The notes under the pieces: generated by a model
Databases searched by the model: none
Seen by the model: only the letters and a program-made list of their open reading frames with translations
Told to the model about the DNA's origin: nothing
In this document: piece after piece, positions 1-7,434 of the stretch
Numbering within the stretch: the stretch's first letter is position 1
Layout: the number at the start of each line of letters is the position of its first letter
Position numbers and translations under genes: made by a program
Source of the DNA: Campylobacterota bacterium
GTDB lineage: Bacteria > Campylobacterota > Campylobacteria > Campylobacterales > Sulfurovaceae
Direction: 5' to 3'
DNA: 18,220 nt
NCBI GenBank assembly: GCA_022600655.1
Contig: JAHZJZ010000102.1
Location: 1 to 18,220 of the forward strand

Positions 1-28
1 ACTCAATTTAAAATAAAGTGAGATTTCA

Positions 29-1768
29 ATGCTACTAACGCACAACTATACCAATCTTTTCATTATCGCATTTGAAATCATCATGATTATAATATCATCT
101 ATACTTCTTTATCACATAAGTATAGACCATGAATCTACCAATATTTTACTTGATGGATTTATTGTTTTTTTAGTTTTATTTATCTTTTCAAATCTATTTT
201 TTATATACTATCTTCATAAAAAAGATAAAGAACTTACGATTAAACAACTTTTATCAGAAAAAAAACTCTCTGAAGAGAACCATCGAAGTAATGCTATCTT
301 TAACCTACAAAAAGCAATGATTATCGTAAGAGATGGCATAGAGATGACCAAGGCAAACGATGCTTTTTTTAAAACCTTAAATTTTACAACACTCGAAGAG
401 TTTGCATCTAAACATGTTTGTATCTCTGAACTTTTTATCTCAAAAGAGAAACATATACCTCACCTTCAACAGATGATAGGTGAACTAACATGGCTAGAGT
501 ATGTTGAACAAAATCCTGATATAGTGCATGAAGTTTACATGTTAGACAAACATAATAGAGAGCATATTTTTGTAGTTGAGATACATGAAAATGTCTATAG
601 TAACAGAACCATGGTCGTATTTACTGACATTACAGAGATTAAACATCAGTATGAAACCTTTCATAGACTTTTTGAAACCTCACCTGATGGGCTTCTAATT
701 ATGAAGAACCGTAGGTATATAGATGCCAATGATACCTTAGTTAAGTTATTAAAATATAATAACAAAGAGGAGATTTTAGCCTTAAACCCTTTAGCTCTAA
801 TGCCACCGTTTAAAAAAGGGGGAGTAAACTCTAAAAAAGCCTACAAGGCGATGATGAAACAGTGCCAAGAGGAAGGTTTTAGCAGCATTCAAGGTATTCA
901 TATCAAAACTACAGGTGAAGAGTTCTGGTGTGACATAGCCATGACAAGAATTAAAATCCATAATGAAGATGCCATTCATATACGATGGAGAGATATCGAT
1001 GAGTATAAAAAACTTCAATTCTCGTTAGAAGAAGAGGTACAACAACAAGCAAAAGCATTAATTTCACGTTCACGTTTAGCTGGAATTGGTGAGATGATGG
1101 AAAACATAACCCATCAATGGAAACAACCTTTAAGTATTATTTTAAACCTTGTTACCCTTATGAAACTAGAAAACAGAGAAGATAAAAACCTACTCATGAT
1201 TGAAGAGCAGACAAAATATTTAAATCAAACCATTGATGACTTTCGCTTCTTTTCAAACTCTTCAAAAGAAGAAACAAGCTATTTCGATTTAAAAGAGTCA
1301 ATTACTAATGTTTTTAAAATTTTTAAATTTCAAGCTCTTACCCATAATATAACCTTAGATTTAAATATTCAGAAAACAGCTTATATCAAAGGTGATATTG
1401 GACAGTTTAACCAAGCCATATTGGTTATTTTATCTAATGCAAAAGATGCAATTCTTGAACATACAAGTACGAAGCGATGGATTCATATTTATACATCAGA
1501 GTCTAATAATCATATAATGTTAACCATTTCAGACAATGGAGGGGGTATACCTTTAGATATTATCGATAAAATATTTGAACCCTACTTTACCACCAAGTTT
1601 AAAGACAAAGGAACTGGTATAGGTTTGAGCATGACCTACAACATAATTGAAAAATATAATGGTCATATAAAGGTTAACAATACTAAAATGGGAGCGAAAC
1701 TCATCATTACACTTCCAAAATATCAAATAAAGGATAACGATGAAAACCAAACGAATACTAACCGTTGA
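29..1768 (+). CDS. Membrane PAS-domain sensor histidine kinase
   Basis: A 579-residue inner-membrane kinase that should autophosphorylate on histidine and pass phosphate to the adjacent response regulator. Two hydrophobic segments at about residues 9-29 and 43-62 form an N-terminal hairpin with little periplasmic sequence between them, so sensing is probably intramembrane or cytosolic. Two PAS-like regions follow (about 90-205 and 210-328; the second starts FHRLFETSPDG), then a short coiled linker. The HisKA box has H362 in THQWKQPL. The HATPase_c domain shows the N box around N470 (LSNAKDA), SDNGGG at 501-506 and the G box GTGIGL at 528-533, so all catalytic motifs are intact. The H-box wording is common in Campylobacterota kinases. 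An AAGTGAG-like ribosome site precedes the ATG. The 3' end overlaps the regulator by 29 bases, so the two are co-transcribed. The signal is unknown, and nothing ties this pair to the peptidase island beyond position. Confidence 0.93.
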   Translation: MLLTHNYTNLFIIAFEIIMIIISSILLYHISIDHESTNILLDGFIVFLVLFIFSNLFFIYYLHKKDKELTIKQLLSEKKLSEENHRSNAIFNLQKAMIIVRDGIEMTKANDAFFKTLNFTTLEEFASKHVCISELFISKEKHIPHLQQMIGELTWLEYVEQNPDIVHEVYMLDKHNREHIFVVEIHENVYSNRTMVVFTDITEIKHQYETFHRLFETSPDGLLIMKNRRYIDANDTLVKLLKYNNKEEILALNPLALMPPFKKGGVNSKKAYKAMMKQCQEEGFSSIQGIHIKTTGEEFWCDIAMTRIKIHNEDAIHIRWRDIDEYKKLQFSLEEEVQQQAKALISRSRLAGIGEMMENITHQWKQPLSIILNLVTLMKLENREDKNLLMIEEQTKYLNQTIDDFRFFSNSSKEETSYFDLKESITNVFKIFKFQALTHNITLDLNIQKTAYIKGDIGQFNQAILVILSNAKDAILEHTSTKRWIHIYTSESNNHIMLTISDNGGGIPLDIIDKIFEPYFTTKFKDKGTGIGLSMTYNIIEKYNGHIKVNNTKMGAKLIITLPKYQIKDNDENQTNTNR

Positions 1769-2144
1769 TGACTATCCCCTAGCAGCCTATACGGTTAAAA
1801 AAACTGTTGAAGCCTTTTCAAAATATCCATGTAATATCTCAGAGTTTGAAGACCCTGTTGCCTTACTGGTTACTTTTCAAGAAGAGTTTGAAAACGTTGA
1901 TTTAATCATTACCGATTTTGAAATGCCAAATCTTCACGGAAGTGCCCTCATTAAAAAACTACGAGAGATAAAACCTGATATTAAAATCATCGTTATCTCA
2001 GCATGGCTTGATAGTGTCTCCAAAGAAAATGATGAACTGATTGAACAGAAAATCAGAAAATTAAACCCCAATTATATTCTAAGTAAACCTTTTCCTGATG
2101 CTTGGGTAGAGAAGGTTGATATGTTGTTGAGTGAGAGTGATTAA
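1740..2144 (+). CDS. Single-domain CheY-like response regulator
   Basis: A 134-residue receiver domain with no output domain. The acidic pocket is D10/D11, the phosphorylation site is D59 in IITDFEMPN, the switch residue is S87 in VISAW, and the conserved lysine is K116 in SKPFP. All key residues are present, so the protein should be a working phosphoacceptor. It starts inside the last codons of the kinase gene, preceded by AAAGGATAA at about 1728-1736, a good ribosome site. With no DNA-binding or enzymatic domain it must act by protein contact, as CheY or Spo0F do, or serve as a phosphate shuttle or sink. Its cognate kinase is almost certainly the overlapping upstream gene; the downstream target cannot be read from this window. 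Confidence 0.93.
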   Translation: MKTKRILTVDDYPLAAYTVKKTVEAFSKYPCNISEFEDPVALLVTFQEEFENVDLIITDFEMPNLHGSALIKKLREIKPDIKIIVISAWLDSVSKENDELIEQKIRKLNPNYILSKPFPDAWVEKVDMLLSESD

Positions 2145-2217
2145 TCAAATACTACTATAAAAATAAAAGTATACTTTAGATATATTAGTAGATAATCACT
2201 ATAGGGGGACTTAACTC

Positions 2218-2631
2218 ATGAAAAATAGTGTTGTCTATATTAAAAGTGCAATAAACCATAGTTTTGGTAGTGGCTTTGTTATACATCAAGATGAAGAAGG
2301 GTGTTTTATTTTAACCTGCCAACATGTTGTAGATGAAGTAGGTACGCCTTTAGTTGAAAACCAAACTGTAGAAGTTATAGCTACAAGCAGTAACACTATA
2401 GATATGGCTGTACTCTATGTAAATGAACTTAAACTAGAACCCCTTCCTCTGCAGATTGATAATTGTAATAGTGCTGATGTAGAGGTAATTGGATTTAGCC
2501 AGTTTACCAAATCTTTAAATCAAAAAGAGTATATCCATGCTACGCTTTTTGAAAACCCCATAGAACTCCTCTCAAAAGATAGTGGTTTCTCTTATAATGC
2601 ACGAAAAATTAAAGCCAAAGAGGGGGTTTGA
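2218..2631 (+). CDS. Trypsin-like serine protease, N-terminal half (frameshifted gene, part 1)
   Basis: This frame encodes 137 residues: the first barrel and half of the second barrel of a chymotrypsin-fold protease. The GSGF turn is at 17-20, the catalytic histidine is H36 in TCQHVV, and the catalytic aspartate is D62 in IDMAVL. The frame stops at TGA (2629-2631), before the serine. The missing part is found immediately in the next frame. Removing one G from the run GGGGG at 2622-2626 restores a single 403-residue protein whose order matches the paralogue at 17258-18214. A strong AGGGGGAC ribosome site lies at 2203-2209, nine bases before the ATG. There is no signal peptide, so the protease domain should face the cytosol. 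As sequenced, this half alone cannot be catalytic. Sequencing error, true mutation and recoding are all possible. Confidence 0.75.
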   Translation: MKNSVVYIKSAINHSFGSGFVIHQDEEGCFILTCQHVVDEVGTPLVENQTVEVIATSSNTIDMAVLYVNELKLEPLPLQIDNCNSADVEVIGFSQFTKSLNQKEYIHATLFENPIELLSKDSGFSYNARKIKAKEGV

Positions 2632-3430
2632 TTTTGAACGGGGGAATAGTGGTTCTCCTGTCATCTGCAAAAGTAGTGGCAAAGTCATTGCCATGCTTAG
2701 TAATAAAGAGGGAAGCAATGTTGGTTATGCTATTGAGATTTCAAACCTTACAGAGGTATGGAGTGGACTCCCCTCTAATCTTTTAAAAAAACAAATCCCC
2801 ATCAACTATCTATCAAAACTAATAGAGATAGTTAAAGTCAAAAAAGGTATTGTAGTTGCTCTACTTACCTTAATAGCTATATATTTACTCTCTCCTTATG
2901 TACTAACCATAAAAAAACTTCACTCCATTGAGGAAGAGATTATTAGACTGCATGGTGAATCAAATCAAACTATTCAAGACAAAGCTCCTAAATATGCTGA
3001 AGAGTTAACTGTAAAAATAAAAGACAAATACCTTTTTTCCATAGCGTATAAAATTGCAAAATATCAAGATATCTTAAACTCTTATACTCTAGCAGCCTCT
3101 GTTGAGACAGATAAAAAACAACAAATCTTACTAAGCCAAAAAGCCATAGATGCATGGGAGATAACCACAAAATTTATACAACAAGCAAAAAGTGAAAACA
3201 ACCGTTGGGTTTTAGAGGAAAATGTAGAGGAAGATAGCAATTTAATGGTAGCCACAGCAATGGCAATAGAGGCAAAAGCCTCTGGAGATATAGAAAAAAC
3301 CAGAAATAAATTTTTAGAACTGAATATTGAACATTGGTATAACAGGTACATTAAACGCAATGAGAAAGAGAGGGAACCCAATATAGAATGGTTCTTAAAG
3401 AACCACTCTAATCAAAAAGAGATGCAATAA
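2582..3430 (+). CDS. Trypsin-like serine protease, C-terminal half with membrane anchor (frameshifted gene, part 2)
   Basis: Continuation of the preceding protease in the +1-shifted frame. The authentic sequence probably joins near 2626, not at the GTG at 2582, because residues before FDFERG repeat coding used by the other frame. The nucleophile lies in GNSGSP (S23 here, S144 of the repaired 403-residue protein). A transmembrane helix follows (about 89-106 here, 210-227 repaired), preceded by KVKKG, which suggests that the protease lies in the cytosol and the ~175-residue helical C-terminal tail lies in the periplasm. That tail matches no domain I recognise. Its last 23 bases overlap the convergent C1 peptidase gene. 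Independent translation is unlikely: no clear ribosome site precedes 2582, and the product would lack the histidine and aspartate. Confidence 0.7.
   Translation: MVSLIMHEKLKPKRGFDFERGNSGSPVICKSSGKVIAMLSNKEGSNVGYAIEISNLTEVWSGLPSNLLKKQIPINYLSKLIEIVKVKKGIVVALLTLIAIYLLSPYVLTIKKLHSIEEEIIRLHGESNQTIQDKAPKYAEELTVKIKDKYLFSIAYKIAKYQDILNSYTLAASVETDKKQQILLSQKAIDAWEITTKFIQQAKSENNRWVLEENVEEDSNLMVATAMAIEAKASGDIEKTRNKFLELNIEHWYNRYIKRNEKEREPNIEWFLKNHSNQKEMQ
3389..3405 (-). terminator. Near-perfect palindrome at convergent gene ends, possible terminator
   Basis: TGGTTCTT and AAGAACCA flank a single A, forming a 17-base inverted repeat inside the last codons of the + strand protease and three bases beyond the stop of the C1 peptidase on the minus strand. 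As RNA it could form a six-pair stem with a five-base loop. No proper U tract follows on either strand, so intrinsic termination is only a possibility. Confidence 0.3.
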
Positions 3431-4376
3431 TTTCCCAAAAGTCTCTTGGCTTATATGTAGGTTTAGTTACACCAACCAATTGATTATGTATGGTAATTCC
3501 ATATGCCTCGTCAAATGCTACCATCGCATACTCTTTGGAAACTAAAGCATACCCCTCTTCGCCCCACTCATCTCCCCAACTGTTACGAACAATAAAATTA
3601 TCTCCATCATACCCTACAATTATAACTGCATGATTACCCTGTTCACTTTCACTATCAAACTTTAATAATATACCAGTATCGTAATCTATCCAATTTTGGT
3701 CTACCTTAACACGTACCAATACTGGACCTTGTTCTGCAATCCAAGCTTTCCAAATTTTAACCTGATAATCTCTCTTATACTTCTCAATAGCTATAAGGTT
3801 GAAATAGTTTGTAATCTTATAGTTTGAAGCAAGAGCATAAAACTCTTTAGCTGTACCAGAATACATACAGCTATTATTTTCATCTAAATCCTGATGCTTC
3901 ATCGGTAAAATATCATCAGGCACTGCACCATACTTTCGAGATATATCCAATCCAGCCTTTAAAGTACTACCTTCTTTTTCAATAAAGCTGGTTGCACGTA
4001 GTGTAGAGCTATCTAACTCTTTAGCTGCCATCCAATTAAATCGTGTAGAGAGCATATGCTCTTCACTCAGACCTCTCTCAGTTACCAAATGCCAATAGAC
4101 CATATCGGTAATGGCATAACCGATACAAGAGTAACTCTCTGCTTGATTATGGACTACCCAGTTACCAATACTATCACGCAAATCTTTTTTTGCTGGAAGT
4201 TCTCCCGTCTTATTCAAATAGCCTACTCTGTATGCCTCAGCTACACTCCAATCCTTCTTATCATCATTTGAATTTCTAATTTCAATACCAACTCTATGTA
4301 CATACTGAACTCTTTCTTCTATATCATTCTGAACACTTAAGTCACTGCTTTGTTGTTCTATTGATTCTTTCTTCAT
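3408..4376 (-). CDS. Papain-like C1 family cysteine peptidase, cytosolic
   Basis: A 322-residue protein with the full papain catalytic set in the canonical order: oxyanion glutamine Q78 and nucleophile C84 (spacing of six, in NQAESYSCIGYA), histidine H249 in GNHAVIIVGYD, and asparagine N265 in RNSWGDEWGEEGY. There is neither a signal peptide nor a typical long inhibitory propeptide. The ~70 residues before the glutamine are polar and may serve as a short pro-region or interaction arm. It should therefore act in the cytosol, which is unusual for a papain homologue and points to an effector role. The ribosome site AAGGGGGA lies about eight bases before the ATG. It is downstream of the caspase-like gene with a 45-base gap, so the two very likely form one operon. 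Its 3' end overlaps the trypsin-like gene tail to tail. Family assignment is firm; the substrate is unknown. Confidence 0.9.
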   Translation of the reverse strand: MKKESIEQQSSDLSVQNDIEERVQYVHRVGIEIRNSNDDKKDWSVAEAYRVGYLNKTGELPAKKDLRDSIGNWVVHNQAESYSCIGYAITDMVYWHLVTERGLSEEHMLSTRFNWMAAKELDSSTLRATSFIEKEGSTLKAGLDISRKYGAVPDDILPMKHQDLDENNSCMYSGTAKEFYALASNYKITNYFNLIAIEKYKRDYQVKIWKAWIAEQGPVLVRVKVDQNWIDYDTGILLKFDSESEQGNHAVIIVGYDGDNFIVRNSWGDEWGEEGYALVSKEYAMVAFDEAYGITIHNQLVGVTKPTYKPRDFWEIIASLFD

Positions 4377-4421
4377 TGTAGATTCCCCCTTATCTATTAA
4401 GTTTCTTTTACTGCTATCTCA

Positions 4422-5273
4422 TTATCCATAAATACTAAACGGCTTCTGCGTATCAAACGCTACGTTCTCTTTTCCTATAGTAAATAGATTTGGTGTTTGA
4501 AAGACTCTACTGGCTTGAGCTTTCGTAACCACTCTCTCTTTTACCTGCTCAAAAAACTCTTCGGTTGTGCCTACAAATTGTCCAGCACTCCATACCTCTT
4601 TTAACTCTACAGTTAAAAGGCTATTGTCATCATTTGGCAAGATATATGAAGACTCAACATCTTGACACCCTGCTATGAGTTTTACCGTTGCTTTCAACTC
4701 TTTATCGTTTGAGGTAGCTGCCTCTTTTCTAACCGCGTCATAAAATGCTTTATGCTCTACGTAGAGTTCTTGAGCTTTACGGTGTGGTAGAAACTTTGCG
4801 ACTACCATCTCATCTATATTTTGACCTGGAGCCACTTTTGCAATGGTTCCACTATGACAACTATCAGAAACCAAGAAGATGCGAACATCTTCATCAAAAA
4901 GTTTCCAAAGGGCATGAAGTTCATCATCTAAAAGCATTCCATTATAGAGACACCAAGCCTCATCTCGTGCTTCACCTTCATCCTCTTCATCACCATTTTC
5001 ATCTTCTATATAAGTACCATGTCCAGAGTAGCTTATAAAGAGCATATCTCCAGCCACCAAACTCTCACTGGCTGCACTAATCGCCTCTTTAACAGCCTCT
5101 CTGGTTGCCTCTTCATTTTGAAGTAGCTCTGTTGACTCAAAGTTTTGTGATACTGCGATATCTTGCATATCTAGCATATCTTGAGCACACGTTCTTAATC
5201 TCCCATCGTCTCCATTATAATACTCAGGGTCGATGTATTCCATTCCAATATGTATTGATATACCTTTACTCAT
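4422..5273 (-). CDS. Caspase-like (metacaspase, C14) cysteine peptidase
   Basis: A 283-residue caspase-fold peptidase. The catalytic dyad is H85 in SYSGHGT and C139 in VSDSCHSGT, at the spacing usual for clan CD, and AGCQDVESSY at 201-210 matches the conserved strand and loop after the p20 subunit. An acidic loop (DENGDEEDEGEARDEA, about 91-106) follows the histidine and could bind calcium, as in type I metacaspases; that is inference. There is no signal peptide, prodomain or membrane segment, so it is a minimal cytosolic protease likely to need an outside activator. The gene starts at an ATG preceded by AAAGGGGA. It leads the operon with the C1 peptidase and diverges from the unknown gene at 5501 across a 227-base promoter region. 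In bacteria such caspases commonly act as death effectors in conflict systems. Confidence 0.92.
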   Translation of the reverse strand: MSKGISIHIGMEYIDPEYYNGDDGRLRTCAQDMLDMQDIAVSQNFESTELLQNEEATREAVKEAISAASESLVAGDMLFISYSGHGTYIEDENGDEEDEGEARDEAWCLYNGMLLDDELHALWKLFDEDVRIFLVSDSCHSGTIAKVAPGQNIDEMVVAKFLPHRKAQELYVEHKAFYDAVRKEAATSNDKELKATVKLIAGCQDVESSYILPNDDNSLLTVELKEVWSAGQFVGTTEEFFEQVKERVVTKAQASRVFQTPNLFTIGKENVAFDTQKPFSIYG

Positions 5274-5466
5274 GATTTTCCCCTTTTGTGAAGTAATATA
5301 GCCTAAATATAATAAGCTTAATTCTATGATATTCCTATCTGACTTAAATCAAAATAAGAGAACATAATTTTATAAAAAAAAATAAAATATATTAGGTTTT
5401 TTAGTAAGTTTTAGCTTTTATCTCATACAGATAGAAACATTTTTGAATAGCTTCATTAAAGTGTGT

Positions 5467-5495
5467 TATAATTGAGAATTTCTACTATAAAGGAG
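5467..5495 (+). promoter_or_regulatory. Extended -10 promoter and ribosome site for the 288-residue gene
   Basis: TATAAT at 5467-5472 is preceded by TGT (an extended -10 of the form TGnTATAAT), in a strongly AT-rich divergent region. AAAGGAG at 5489-5495 is a good ribosome site five bases before the ATG at 5501. No clear -35 box is seen, as is common in Campylobacterota. On the other strand, AATATA at 5295-5300 (TATATT read on minus) is a candidate -10 for the caspase gene. Confidence 0.55.
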
Positions 5496-5500
5496 ATTCC

Positions 5501-6367
5501 ATGTCATTTTTCAGTGCCAGTAAAACCCAAACCAAAATCTTTGTTAACCAACTTGAAGAGATAAAAAGTAAAAGCTTAGGAGAACAGAAACAGACAGGAA
5601 GAAAGGGGTTAAACCCCATAAGTATGGCTACAGAAGCATTGATTGAGATTGCTCCTGATTTGATTGATGAGGGACTTAAACAGTTGTCTTCTACCATTAA
5701 AGCTTTCTCTGAAGACTATACCTCTGAGACATTTCTTCATAAAAATATAGATGGTGACAGTAAGGAGAGTATTTTTATACCTAAGTATATTACTATTATT
5801 CGTGCTGATTTCACCTCTGACAATATGCTTTGTCATGATGGATTTACCATGCCAAATGAACAGTGTGATAAAATAGAAAGCCCAGAACTACGAATAGATT
5901 TAGAGATAAAACTTTCTGATGACCATCAAGCATTTTACTTTCAACCACTCAACTACTTCTATGTAGGAAAAGATACAAAAAACAAAAAAATAGATGAAAT
6001 AAACCTCTCCTTTGGCTTTATCTCTGCCACTGAAAATATAAGTAATGTCAAAGATGTGGAGTTAAAACAGATTATAAACTTCAATGATTTAGAAAACAGT
6101 CACAAGTATAGTTTTAAAGAAGATAAACACTACGACACCACTTACCAATCACCATGGATTAGCTCAGAAAGCTCTAAAAAAGGACCTTACACCATGCTCT
6201 TCAAAATCGAAGAGAGACGACAGAGTAGTGAGTTTAGAAAAAACCTTCATAAAATTTATGACAAACATGAAGATACACTACGAAAACGTATCAACAAAGA
6301 TATAAAAGTACAGTTAGATAAACTTCCTAAGACGAATAATACCAACGAATCAAGCCAGTCCAGTTAG
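5501..6367 (+). CDS. Unrecognised 288-residue cytosolic protein
   Basis: I do not recognise this protein. It has no signal peptide or transmembrane segment. Residues about 38-70 (NPISMATEALIEIAPDLIDEG and following) look like amphipathic helices, residues about 90-210 alternate short hydrophobic strands with polar loops and look beta-rich, and 230-275 is a highly charged helical end. The start is well supported by AAAGGAG at 5489-5495. It is the only + strand gene between 3431 and the right edge, and it is transcribed away from the caspase operon, so it could be that operon's substrate, inhibitor or partner; that is only positional inference. The last 13 codons and the stop lie antisense on a decayed copy of the C11 peptidase tail (6327 onward), so its present C terminus was probably acquired by a rearrangement rather than inherited. 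Confidence 0.8.
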   Translation: MSFFSASKTQTKIFVNQLEEIKSKSLGEQKQTGRKGLNPISMATEALIEIAPDLIDEGLKQLSSTIKAFSEDYTSETFLHKNIDGDSKESIFIPKYITIIRADFTSDNMLCHDGFTMPNEQCDKIESPELRIDLEIKLSDDHQAFYFQPLNYFYVGKDTKNKKIDEINLSFGFISATENISNVKDVELKQIINFNDLENSHKYSFKEDKHYDTTYQSPWISSESSKKGPYTMLFKIEERRQSSEFRKNLHKIYDKHEDTLRKRINKDIKVQLDKLPKTNNTNESSQSS

Positions 6368-6405
6368 GGTACTTTTTTGAGAAGTCTAACTTCTCAATCT
6401 CTAAA
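6327..6405 (-). pseudogene. Decayed C11 peptidase 3' tail, copy B
   Basis: Read on the minus strand this encodes KALEIEKLDFSKKYPNW, then TGLIRWYYSS and a stop. It matches the last ~25 residues of the C11 peptidase at 15296-16414 (ETFEMYEKLDFSQEYPSW, VGLIRWYYLS) codon for codon, apart from a three-base deletion. Nothing of the C11 catalytic region is nearby. The copy overlaps antisense to the end of the 288-residue gene. It includes an eight-base inverted repeat (TGAGAAGT and ACTTCTCA around CTA, 6378-6396) just after that gene's stop; no U tract follows it on either strand. Confidence 0.8.
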
Positions 6406-6442
6406 GCCTTAGCATTATGAAGTTTTAATAGTCTACTTTAAA

Positions 6443-7243
6443 CTATTTCGTTTTTAAATCATACTCCTTCAGAGCATTCAAAAACTCCTCCTTATTAAGT
6501 TTAAACTTCTCAATTACAGCATCAACTGACAGGTTAAACTCTTTGATAAACTCGATAGCCATTTCAAGCTTTCCCTTTTCAACTCCTTGTTCAATCCCCC
6601 TCTCAACTCCAATTTTATAAAACGGTGTTTTTTCTATATCTACAGTTAACATTTCGACTCCTTTTTCAACTTCTTTCTCTAAACCTCTGTTGGTTGAATA
6701 GACATTGACCATTTTGAGGTAGTTTCTGTACTCTTTTTCACTGTTTAACTCTCGCAATCTTCTTAAGATGGTGTTGACAACCATCTGACTATCTCTCTTT
6801 TCAAAATCACACAACATTGCTAAAACCAGTGCCGAGGGGTCATCACTCTGGAGAAATGACTCACACGGTAAGTCTCTCATGTCTATTATAGCATACTTGT
6901 AATCCAAGTTATCCATCTGTATGGTGCTTTTCATATTGCACTTTGCTTTTCCAATATAGAGCATATACTGCTTAATGGTTCTGAACTCATGTTGAAATAA
7001 GATATCTGACAAATACCGATGCATTCGTAGATGCATTTTTGTATCATTGTCGTTTTGCACTTCGATATGGACAACCTCATCCCCATTTTTAAAAAGCAAA
7101 TCACTGTCGCGTGACTCTATGCGTGTATGGTTTTGGTTAATAAGCTCCATGTTATCTTTAATTTCAATATGCAAAATATGTTTGGAAATATCTTGTGCAA
7201 TGTGTTTGAGTATCTCTTTGCTAATAACATCTTTTTGACCCAT
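6443..7243 (-). CDS. Rpn-family PD-(D/E)XK nuclease / transposase-like protein
   Basis: A 266-residue member of the Rpn/YhgA-like group of recombination-promoting nucleases. Counting from this start, the core is D48 in SRDSDLLF and E61-x-Q63 in VVHIEVQND, followed by HRYLSDILFQ, which is the PD-(D/E)XK signature of the family. The C terminus contains the usual short coiled region (GVERGIEQGVEKGKLEMA). The start is placed at the second methionine (7243) because AAAAGGA lies six to seven bases before it. The first ATG at 7261 has no ribosome site and would sit only about five bases beyond the expected transcription start of TATAAT at 7273-7278. Such genes behave as mobile accessory genes. Here it lies between two decayed C11 tails of the same orientation, which suggests it arrived with or between duplicated fragments. 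Confidence 0.85.
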   Translation of the reverse strand: MGQKDVISKEILKHIAQDISKHILHIEIKDNMELINQNHTRIESRDSDLLFKNGDEVVHIEVQNDNDTKMHLRMHRYLSDILFQHEFRTIKQYMLYIGKAKCNMKSTIQMDNLDYKYAIIDMRDLPCESFLQSDDPSALVLAMLCDFEKRDSQMVVNTILRRLRELNSEKEYRNYLKMVNVYSTNRGLEKEVEKGVEMLTVDIEKTPFYKIGVERGIEQGVEKGKLEMAIEFIKEFNLSVDAVIEKFKLNKEEFLNALKEYDLKTK

Positions 7244-7272
7244 TATTTTTCCTTTTTTCATGGTCTGATGTT

Positions 7273-7278
7273 ATTATA
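7273..7278 (-). promoter_or_regulatory. -10 box of the Rpn nuclease gene
   Basis: TATAAT read on the minus strand. The transcription start expected about seven bases downstream leaves a leader of roughly 23 bases to the ATG at 7243, which fits the ribosome site AAAAGGA. No -35 box sits at the standard spacing. Confidence 0.45.
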
Positions 7279-7336
7279 ATAGATTTAGTGAAAAAATGTT
7301 AAAAATATGTCAAATTGTCATTTTTTTAGGGACTGT

Positions 7337-7424
7337 CATCACTTCTTCAAACTCTGTGGCATTTTTAATCTTCCCAACTTCTCATATATCTCAAAAGTCT
7401 CTAGGGCAAACCCTTTCTAGGGAA
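7337..7424 (-). pseudogene. Chimeric remnant D: C11 peptidase tail joined to hydrolase/ATPase tail
   Basis: On the minus strand, 7424 to about 7373 reads as a worn copy of the C11 segment PTKKVPFKETFEMYEKL (an in-frame TAG replaces one codon; ETFEIYEKL is clear). From about 7378 down to 7337 it reads as the end of the alpha/beta hydrolase: the string ATTAAAAATGCCAC with EFEE after it matches EIKNATEFEE at 12880-12920, with 14 bases missing just before. The two halves meet in the sequence coding YEKL, which both parents share (TATGAGAAG). It lies between the PIN toxin gene and the Rpn gene and encodes nothing intact. Confidence 0.7.
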
Positions 7425-7434
7425 TAAAACTTCT

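Noticed and set aside
2622..2626. Phase-variable poly-G tract
   Set aside because: Five Gs (and four at 12876-12879) are much shorter than the tracts that drive phase variation in Campylobacter and Helicobacter; kept only as frameshift sites.
5501..6367. Bacterial gasdermin as the protease substrate
   Set aside because: No N-terminal palmitoylation-type cysteine, no hydrophobic pore-forming stretches, and a strongly polar C terminus; sequence alone does not support it.
6378..6396. Intrinsic terminator after the 288-residue gene
   Set aside because: The eight-pair stem is clear, but no T run follows on the + strand; the six Ts are on the 5' side. Reported only as part of the tail remnant.
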